The notes below the pieces were generated by a model that saw only the letters and a list, made by a program, of their open reading frames with translations, had not been told where the DNA came from and searched no databases. Positions 56,613-64,000 of a DNA stretch of 64,000 nt are shown here, one piece after another. The first letter of the stretch is position 1. Each line of letters starts with the position of its first letter. This DNA comes from Balaenoptera acutorostrata (Eukaryota > Chordata > Mammalia > Artiodactyla > Balaenopteridae), in contig NC_080067.1 in the NCBI RefSeq assembly GCF_949987535.1, positions 68,138,128-68,202,127 on the forward strand, in the 5' to 3' direction. The position numbers and the translations under genes were made by a program.

Positions 56613-56814
56613 TTATGAGAGGTGAGCACAGCTATGTAGAACACCTCAACACAAGAAGGGATTGGCCATTTACTGGGTTTGGAATGTGTCAATCACTTCT
56701 GCTCGGCCAATGAACAGAGAGCCAGATGTATCCCTCAGAGGAGAGAGAACCCTCACTATAAAATCTGTAAACACTTGGAGGAAGAAAGAACAGAGAGGGG
56801 GAGAAAGTGAACAG

Positions 56815-56950
56815 TATGTATCGATCACTCTATATTCCAGGCACCGAGTTAGAGAGGAAACTTCACGTGAACGATGAGCTCACTTAAGGCTCACAATAGC
56901 TTTTAGCGGTAGCGGTTATTGCCCTCATTTTGTGGATATGTGCCATTGAG
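56815..56950 (-). repeat. MIR SINE remnant
   Basis: Reverse MIR-like: 'ttccaggcaccgagttagag', 'cttaaggctcacaatagctt', 'gccctcattttgtggatatg'. Confidence 0.5.
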
Positions 56951-58257
56951 GGTCAGGGTCTTCAGGAAATAGACTCCGAGAGGAAGACTGTGTGCAGGAG
57001 GTTAACTGGGAGCAAGGCCTGTAAGGAAACAGGACTGGGCGAAGGGAGAGGTTGAATGGCATTGGAGTTGCCACGAGGCCTCAGTCACTCCCATGGGGCA
57101 CACTGAAGCTTAGACGACCCTTCAAAGATGTTCCCCCATCCAGGGAATGGGGCTGGGTCATTGCACCCCCGGGAAGGGGCATGACTTAGGCAAGACCGCT
57201 CCCTGCAGCTGAGGGCATTTCCTGGGGAGAGACAGCACTCACTGCACGTACAACTTTGGACTTGAGAAACGCCTGTCCTGCACACGCACAGCACTGCTAG
57301 CGAGTGGGAGGATTAGGGATTGAACTCAGGCCTGTGCTTTGTTCTGAGGCACCGTGTGGCTTTCAATCCATCTCAGAATTCAGCCTGGCCACCCTGTACC
57401 CAAAAGGCACCTTCAGGAAGACCATGCCCAGAACGTCCCCTGCGGAAGTCACCCCATGAAGAGAATGGTTTCTACTTTTTGGAAGATCTCAGTAGATCTG
57501 GCGTCAAATAATAGCAGTGATAAGGCAGGTATTGCTGATCAGTTAATGATGTTTTCTGATTCTTACACTTTGGAAACTTTGATGGTGGAATACAAGTGTG
57601 ATATCCAAAATATTTCACAACCAGGAAAACACCCAGGACACTCAGAGGGCTAGCAGTATGCATCCCAGCTGAACATGAGTAACAGCTGGTGGGCTCCGGA
57701 GGACAAGACTGCAGCTCTCCCCAAGAGCCATGTGCTGGGAAAGAACCTGGGAAGGGCTTTCTTCAGAAAACAAAGCTGAGAGAGGCAGGTCATTCGATTA
57801 AGCTGGCCATTTGCTTCAGCATCTGAGGTTAGTGATCTATGCTGTAAGCTTCTCCTTTTGCAAGAACAGTGTCTTACTCAGCTCTGTATTTCCCCAAACC
57901 TGGCACAGTAAAGTTTGTTACATGAAATCTGTATGACCCTGGGCAAGACCCCACCCTGCTGTGTGCCTCAGTGTCCTAGTTTATAAGATGAGAGGTTTCC
58001 AAACCCTGTTTCTCCTTGAAACAGGAGAATCTGGTGAAGCCCCCTTAGGAGAAGTGAGATGAGTGGGCCGGTCCAGGGCCTCCTATCCTACTTTACTCAG
58101 AGCAACTCCTCTTGTATTTGTTTATGCTTCCATACGGTTTCACTTAAACCAGCATTCCTCAGCTAAAAACAAAGCCTGGGAACCACCGGGCTGCATATGA
58201 TATCTGAGGTCCCTTACGCACAGCTCTGACGTGTGTGGATGTGAGTGAGCAGATGGA
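56951..58257. other. Unannotated intergenic sequence
   Basis: Short MIR/L2 remnants are likely near 57840-58010 ('gtatgaccctgggcaagacc'). A 99-codon frame (57354-57653) has no domain. Confidence 0.4.
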
Positions 58258-58318
58258 CAAATGAACGAATGAATGAGTGAACAAATGAATGAGTGAACAA
58301 ATGAATGAGTGAATGAAC
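58258..58318 (+). repeat. 16-bp tandem repeat, about three copies
   Basis: The unit GAATGAGTGAACAAAT starts at 58271, 58287 and (diverged) 58303. It probably grew from the GAATGAATG end typical of L2. Confidence 0.85.
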
Positions 58319-58764
58319 TCTTTGTGTACCTAGCTAACATAGGCCAGTCCCTGGCCACACCATTCTTGGAGCTGATGGCCAGCCATCCTGGGAAGTTTGG
58401 AAATTGACACAGGGCTTTCCCAGTGTCCTGTCAATTGCAGGAGTCTGTCTGTCTCCACCACGGCCATGCATAAGGCCTCCTCCCTGCAGATACCTCGGAT
58501 GTCACCAGGTCTGGGCTGCACTTGTCTTTGACTTTCCTAATACGTTGACTCAGCTGAAAGAGATACTGACAACAGCAGCTCGAGTCACTGGCAGGTTTGG
58601 TGAAAGAATCACTGGGTTTTCTCAGTGTGTGTCCTGGGGTGTGGCACTAGGTCTGCTTGCTTCAGCTCCCTTCCCTCATAGGGAAAGGGGTCCCAGTTTT
58701 GGCCTTGCCCTCCCTCCCACAATCCCTCCCTCCCTTCCTCCATTTCTTTCTTCCTCCAAGGCAG
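58319..58764. other. Unannotated intergenic sequence
   Basis: No gene. A 135-codon frame (58404-58811) runs into the neighbouring transposon fossil and has no domain. Confidence 0.4.
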
Positions 58765-58932
58765 TGGTTCTCAATCTTGACTGCATGTTGGAATCACCTA
58801 GGGAGACTTAAAAATTACTGATGCCCAGAGATTCTGACTTCTTGCTTTAGTGTGTGGCCTTGGCAATAGGAGTTGAAAAAGCTCCCCAGGTGATTTTAAT
58901 ATTCAGCCAAGGTTGAGAGCAACTGGTCTGAG
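58765..58932 (+). mobile_element. MER5-like hAT DNA transposon fossil
   Basis: Begins 'cagtggttctcaatcttgac', continues 'tgttggaatcacctagggag', ends 'gattttaatattcagccaag', 'gttgagagcaactg'. Same family type as 21128-21322. Confidence 0.85.
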
Positions 58933-59799
58933 GATATGGAGTAGGGCTCCCAACCTCAGCCAAAACCGTTTCTAGCCATGGGATTCAGATGTGTCTGCTG
59001 GATTTGGGGAGGCGTGGGGCACAGGTTTCTCTTAGCAATGGGGGACATAAAGGGAAGTGGAGGGAAGTACACATCACCACCCCTGCCCCACTAACGTAGC
59101 ACTGAGTCCTGTGGGAGGATAGGCCTTAAAGGAAGCCGAAGGAGCTATTTTCATAAAGGATCCTATGAGACTTATGGAGATCAGTCCTGTCTGGGGTCTA
59201 GGTGACAGGGTGTGGCAGCCTGGGGGAGGGGCAAAGGACACTATGAGGCTCCAGGGCACAGAGGACACCAGGTGGGCATGGTGGCAGCACTCTTAGAGGG
59301 CATGCTGGCAGCAAGGCCCACCCTGGGGTGACTGTGGTCTGCATGGCATCAGAGAGCAAACAGGGTCGGCAGAGAGAAGATTTGGTGAGACATGGCGTCC
59401 ACTCCCCATGACAGTCCTGCTCACGAGCACATGTGGGACACTCCCAAGGGGTCCCCCAAATCACAGAGTGAGCCTATGGCAGACAAGAGCAAGCAGCAGT
59501 GAAATCTGGTCATTTCATTGAGGGGAACCCATGTGGACTTGTGGGATGGTGAGGTCTGGGGACACTTGGGTCACAAATACAAGCCACAGTCTTGAAACTG
59601 TCTGGTGGTGGTGGCAGTGGGATAAGGTACGACAGAGGTGAAGCAGAGGAGCAGACGTTTGTGACCTGCTCTGAAGTGGCCCCCTGGCTGGATCAGTCTC
59701 CCCAACAGCTTTCCCTCGTGTGCTCACATCCAATCAGGGTCTTCTCAACTCAAGGCTTTTCTGCGTGCATGTTCTCAATGTGAGTTATGTGCTTTTACT
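58933..59799. other. Unannotated intergenic sequence
   Basis: No gene or clear repeat recognised. Confidence 0.4.
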
Positions 59800-60480
59800 T
59801 CCTGTGCAAGTTCTTTCTCTCTCTCTTTTAAAATCACATTTTCTCCTAAATTAGAAAGCCTCTTTAATTGTTAGCAGGAACTGAGTTTTTGCTCCTTGCA
59901 TGGACAATATCATTAAACACTGGAAAATAAACAAACTGGAAAACTTTAAGACATTTTCAAATCCTTTGCTTCCCAGAGGGTGTCTGGGGTCCTGGGCAGG
60001 ACAAGGTTCTGCTGGCCTGGGTTTATATTGTGTTGATGACTTGACCCCCTCCAGCTGTGAGAAGCAAAACTGACAGCAGGGTTGTTTTTACTAAACTTCC
60101 CAGGATTGCAAACTTGATTTGGGAGGCATTTGCGCTGAGGTCTCCAGCGACTGCGCCAAGCTTCCTCCGTGGGCAGAGTGCATGATGGGAGTGGCCAGTG
60201 GCCCTTGTAGCTGACAGCTGTTGTAAACCATCGCTGCCCTCCCGAGCTATTCCACAGGACCCAGGGAGGTGAGGGGAGTCATGGGAGGGGTGGTGTGTGA
60301 GAACATTTCTTTCCAGCTTGCTGAAATGTGAGTCTAATGAAATGATAATGAGGTTGTGGCCTTTAAGCTCCATTGAGCTTCTTGTGCATTGTAATTTTAC
60401 CCAGAGTGGGGCTAGTTTTTGAGATGATTAAAACTATCGATTCCTAGGCCTGTGTGGCTTGAATCGGAATTCATTAGAAG
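59800..60480. promoter_or_regulatory. Candidate conserved noncoding element
   Basis: Repeat-free, with AT-rich homeobox-like text: 'ctctttaattgttagc' near 59860, 'caatatcattaaacac' near 59906, 'tgaaatgataatgaggttgt' near 60338, 'gatgattaaaactatcgatt' near 60422, 'cggaattcattagaag' near 60465. No coding frame. Confidence 0.35.
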
Positions 60481-61030
60481 CCCAGCGGTGAGGGATAAAC
60501 GTTTCTCCCTAGTTCAGCTGGGAAACCGATCTCATCTTGTCTGAGTCTCCTCATGCCCGCCCACCCAGCTCTCCAGCAGACCCCTGGCAGCATAACCAGC
60601 TGGTGTGGGAACCCCTGGCAGTGCTGGAAGACAGACCATAAATAGGATCCAGCCATGAGTCCTAGCCCATTTTCCTGGGACCTCTCCCTCCTGTTGGAGG
60701 AGGGAAGCTCTCAGTGTTTAGTCTTGGTCCTATTTTCTTACAGGCATTATAAGCGAAATGTCTTTTCTGTGAAAAGAAACACACAGAAACACAGAAACCG
60801 TCCAAAGTTTGACCCAGAAGAATCCTGGAAGGAGAAACTCCAGCCGGGAGGGCGGCTGACAATGTGGGGTGAACTTCGATCTCCTGAGTACCATCTTTCT
60901 TGGCATAGAATGAGGGGTTTCTCCCTCTGATTTTTGTTATCACCACCATTCTGGCTTCCAAGAGCATAAGATGACTCCTTTCACGTTTAGAGCTGAGACA
61001 GGCTGGCATCTTAAAAAATAACCTTACTTT
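60481..61030. other. Unannotated intergenic sequence
   Basis: Overlapping frames on both strands at 60655-61054 (91 and 130 codons) have no domain I recognise. 61014-61030 is the left target duplication of the L1 that follows. Confidence 0.4.
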
Positions 61031-61243
61031 GAAAACGGTATGGAGGTTTCTCAAAAAATTAAAAATAGAACTACCATATGATCCAGCAATTCCACTTCTG
61101 GGTATTTACCCAAAGGAAACAAAAACACTAACTCAAAAAGATACATGCACGCCCATGTTCATAGCAACATTATTTATAATAGCCAAGACACAGAAACAAC
61201 CTAAGTGTCCATTGATAGATGAATGGATAAAGAAAATGTGGTG

Positions 61244-61585
61244 GGGACTTCCCTGGTGGCGCAGTGGTTAAGAATCCGCCTGCCAATGCAGGGAACACAG
61301 GTTCGAGCCCTGGTCCGGGAAGATTCCACATGCCGCTGAGCAACTAAGCCCGTGAGCCACAACTACTGAGCCTGTGTGCCACAACTACTGAAGCCCACGC
61401 GCCTAGAGCCTGTGCTACACAACAAGAGAAGCCACTGCAGTAAGAAGCCCACGCACCACAAGGAAGAGTAGCCCCCGCTCATCTCAACTAGAGAAAGCCC
61501 GCACGCAGCAACGAAGACCCAACACAGCCAAAAATAAAAAAAAATAAATAAATACATTTGTTTATTTTTTTTATTAAAAAAAAAA
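61244..61585 (+). repeat. CHR-family SINE nested in the L1
   Basis: Full-length copy starting 'gggacttccctggtggcgca', with B-box-like 'ggttcgagccctggtccggg' and a long A/T-rich tail. The direct repeat 'agaaaatgtggtg' is exact at 61231-61243 and 61588-61600. It interrupts the L1 just after DEWIKKMW. Confidence 0.96.
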
Positions 61586-61805
61586 AAAGAAAATGTGGTG
61601 TACATATATACCGTGGAATATTATTCAGCCACCAAAAGAAAAAGTAAGGATATTATGCTAAGTGAAGTCAGACAGAGAAAGATAAATACTATATGATCTC
61701 ACATATATGTACAGTCTAAAAACAAGCGAACAAAGAATGAAACAAAATAAAACTGAACTGGGTGAAGGGGATCAAAAGGTACAAACTTTCATTTATGAAA
61801 TAAAT

Positions 61806-61875
61806 AAGTCATGGGATGTAATATACAGCATGGTGACTATAAGTCATGGGATGTAATATACAACATGGTGACTAT
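61806..61875 (+). repeat. 35-bp tandem duplication within the L1 3' region
   Basis: The unit 'aagtcatgggatgtaatata...gactat' occurs at 61806-61840 and again at 61841-61875 with one mismatch (cagca/caaca). Confidence 0.95.
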
Positions 61876-62094
61876 AGTTAACAATGCTGTATTGTATATT
61901 TGAAATTTGCTGAGTAGACCTTAGAAGTTCTCATCACAAGAAAAAAAAATTGTAACCATGAGGTGATGGTTGTTAACTAGACTTACTGTGATCATTTCAC
62001 AATATATACAAATACTGAATCATTATGTTGTACATCTGGAACGAATATAGTGTTATATGTCAATTATACCTCAATAAAAATAAAAAAATAACCT

Positions 62095-62799
62095 TATTTA
62101 CTATTAAAGGAGACCAAAAAGAAAATAATTACAGAAAATGTCAATAGCATAAGGATGGGCATGCTTCCTAAGTATGGGTGTCTTCTACCTTAGCGCTGTT
62201 CTTAGGTCTGCTCTTATCTTTAAGGGCTGAAGCAATTTATATACACTTGGCCTGGCTTCCTGCCTGTGTCCATGTGGGGTCTGCCATCTTAAAACTGGTC
62301 AATCTCCCCTCTTAATCTCCTCTCTGACAAGCCTAAGAGATCACATTTTAACGGCCCACCTGGGGCCTCCTACTCATGTGGAGGTTCTGGTCTGAGAAGA
62401 AGGTTTTATCCGTAGCAGCCTGGGGGTAGGGTAAATGACTCAAGGAGACAGTTGGGGTGCTGTCCTCCACATGGGGCAAAGCAGCCTGGCAAAAAGTCCC
62501 CTTGACCCTATGCCCTCCTTTTTTACAGCCTCCCTGGGCAATCGTGGTCATAAAATGCACATCAATCATTATATTCAGACTGGAGCATCAAGGTCTGCCT
62601 TCAAGGTCACACACACCATGAGCATGTCCATTTTGGAAATAGTGTGATATATTTCCAGTTTCCCTGCTCGCCTTTTTACAGGTAAGCATCACTGTTCCAA
62701 AGCTCTCTCTATACCAGGCGAGTGGCGTGCCCTTCCTCTGGCTTTCTAAAGCACCACATGCATCTAGGGTCCCCCATATTATATACCACATCTCATCTT
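62095..62799. other. Unannotated intergenic sequence
   Basis: No gene or clear repeat recognised. Frames are under 75 codons. Confidence 0.4.
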
Positions 62800-62945
62800 T
62801 TTCTCTGTGTGGCCCCCACTAGACTGTGGGCTCCTTGAAGGCAGCGCGTGCATTTTATTCCTTTTTGCATCTCATTACCCAGCACAGTGTCTGTCCCAAA
62901 ACATACCTGGGCAGATGACTGTTGACTGAATGAATGAAGGGAAGA
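62800..62945 (+). repeat. L2 LINE 3' end
   Basis: L2: 'cactagactgtgggctcctt', 'gaaggcagcgcgtgcatttt', 'ccagcacagtgtctgtccca', 'gactgaatgaatgaag'. Confidence 0.8.
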
Positions 62946-63030
62946 ATCCATGATGGAGGTCGTTTGTCATTTAATTCTCAGGACAACCTTATGAGACAAG
63001 CAGGGCAGGAATATGAGCACTGATTTCCTG

Positions 63031-63062
63031 AAGAAAAAAAAAAAAAGAAAGAAAGAAAGAAA
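63031..63062 (+). repeat. Poly(A)/(GAAA)n simple repeat
   Basis: A run of A followed by GAAAGAAAGAAAGAAA. No attached element is recognised. Confidence 0.9.
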
Positions 63063-63289
63063 CAGAGCTCCAGGAGGGTAGGGCCTTGCTTACGGTCACC
63101 TGACTTCTGGAGCCGGCGCCAGGGCTGCGGTGCAGTCTGGTAGGCAGAGAGGTGTGCATTTTGCTGCCCACGCTTGCTGCTCTGGGGCTCCTAAGGTACC
63201 AGTTCAGTCTTTCCTGAGGTACCACCTGCACAGGTGGTTCCCGAGAGGTTCAGATCAGGGTCCCCTTTTATTTTCTCCCGCTGCCCCCC

Positions 63290-63720
63290 CCCCCCATACC
63301 TGGGCATGAAAGATTAGGCCTAGCAAACAAACTGCAATTATGCAGTAGTAATGACTCCATTTCCTCCTTTTTATTAATAAGACACACATGCGACATGCCA
63401 CTCAGAGCTTTCAGTTGACAGAAAACGAGTTCTCTTCTATTCACCAGGTGAACAGAATTCCACCCAGAGGCAGACAGTTAACAAACCACCTTGTGGGCTC
63501 AGGGCTCGGCTGGGAGTCACGGCGCTGCGCTTGACAGCCTGTTGATGGGCCTCCATCGAGCCGGCCGCCTGCCCTGGGTCTCCGAAGTCGGAGGAGACAG
63601 GGGCCATTTCAGCTGCTCCCGGCTTGCCTTCCCGGCCCCGCTGCAATCAGCAGACCCTGACTTCTGGAAGAGCGTTACTGCGATGTGTCAGCTGCTCTGG
63701 GAGAGCCCAGAGTGATGTAT
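63290..63720. promoter_or_regulatory. Candidate conserved noncoding element
   Basis: After a C12 run (63284-63295) the text is repeat-free, with 'ctgcaattatgcagtagtaa' near 63332, 'ctttttattaataagac' near 63367 and 'caccaggtgaacagaattcc' (an E-box-like CAGGTG) near 63443. The right part is GC-rich with several CpG. No coding frame is supported. Confidence 0.3.
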
Positions 63721-64000
63721 CCCAAGACCTGCCAGGAGAAAGGGCTTACGGTCAGTTAGGAACTGTAAACTCCCTCCCGTGGTATTGTCGGTGGAATTTT
63801 AATATTCTGTCCCCCTCTGTCTGGGCACTTCCTTCCACTCTTGGCCCGCTCCACAGTGCATATGGAGCAGGGCTCAGGTCTGAAGGTCCCCAGGGAGAGC
63901 ACACGGTCTCACTCGGTCCAAGAGTCACGGCTGGAAATGGGAGGCGAAGCTCAGACAGGACTCCGGCCTTCCCTCCGGCCCTGGGCCTTGGCAGGGCCCC
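63721..64000. other. Unannotated intergenic sequence
   Basis: Nothing recognised. The window ends here. Confidence 0.4.

Larger units (their letters stand above)
61031..62086 (+). mobile_element. L1 LINE, 5'-truncated, with nested SINE
   Basis: Begins in the 3' end of L1 ORF2. The translated start has the known C-terminal ORF2 signature (LPYDPAIPLLGIYPKE at about 61074-61121, then DEWIKKMW), followed by the 3' untranslated region ('atggtgactatagttaacaa') and an A-rich tail. Flanks 'aaaaaataaccttactt' and 'aaaaaataaccttattt' (from 61014 and about 62085) are the target duplication. It is dead by 5' truncation and is cut by a CHR SINE at 61244. Confidence 0.93.

Noticed and set aside
60655..61054. 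Overlapping frames of 91 (plus) and 130 (minus) codons
   Set aside because: No recognisable domain. They run opposite each other over the same bases, and there is no conserved-gene evidence.
61029..61271. 80-codon frame with a clear protein-family match
   Set aside because: It is the C-terminal scrap of L1 ORF2 running into the nested SINE, not a host gene.

Overview
This window is mammalian nuclear DNA, most probably from a cetacean. The best clue is a set of about a dozen copies of one tRNA-derived SINE, the kind with an A-box head reading like 'cttccctggtggcgcag', a B-box reading like 'ggttcgagccc' and an AAATAAAT-rich tail. This is the CHR family of whales, hippos and ruminants. Several copies are full length, little diverged and flanked by clear target-site duplications. 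I saw none of the Bov-tA or BovB repeats expected in a ruminant. The rest of the repeat load (MIR, L2, L1, L3/CR1, MER5-like hAT, MLT1 LTR) is normal for placental mammals. Repeat family names come from memory of the consensus sequences, not from a search.

Only one protein gene is recognisable: the single-exon MAGE-family gene MAGEF1 on the minus strand (8571-9504). It has a CpG-rich promoter with YY1 and ETS motifs near 9759-9787 and a likely 3' end near 8085-8106. The copy is broken by one frameshift. After codon 160 the frame runs into TGA, and the rest of the conserved protein, about 150 codons, continues intact in the +1 frame to the normal C-terminus. The lesion sits exactly at CCT-TGA-G, next to a run of GAG codons. 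It could be a recent pseudogene, a sequencing error or, less likely, a +1 recoding site. It is the most interesting item in the window.

In human, MAGEF1 lies on the minus strand between EPHB3 and VPS8 at 3q27. If that order holds here, the 54 kb to the right is the MAGEF1-VPS8 intergenic interval. That fits what is seen: no further supportable exon, many old MIR and L2 fragments, young SINE insertions, and several repeat-free AT-rich blocks dense in homeobox, GATA and POU-like motifs. The best of these are 14720-15090, 32640-32995, 37360-37700, 43930-44570, 47100-47235, 59800-60480 and 63290-63720. They look like conserved noncoding (enhancer-type) elements, but conservation itself was not tested.

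Layout: 1-8 kb old repeats plus a full-length SINE; 8-10 kb MAGEF1 and its promoter; 10-13.7 kb a 220-bp polypyrimidine tract, then a dense MIR/L1 cluster; 13.7-17 kb mostly unique; 17.3-20.6 kb a composite L1 tract with two SINEs; 21-29 kb SINE-rich; 29-44 kb MIR/L2 remnants, an L3/CR1-like element split by a SINE, and an MLT1 LTR; 44-64 kb GC-richer, mostly unique sequence with a CA repeat, a 14-16-bp minisatellite, and an L1 3' end carrying a nested SINE.
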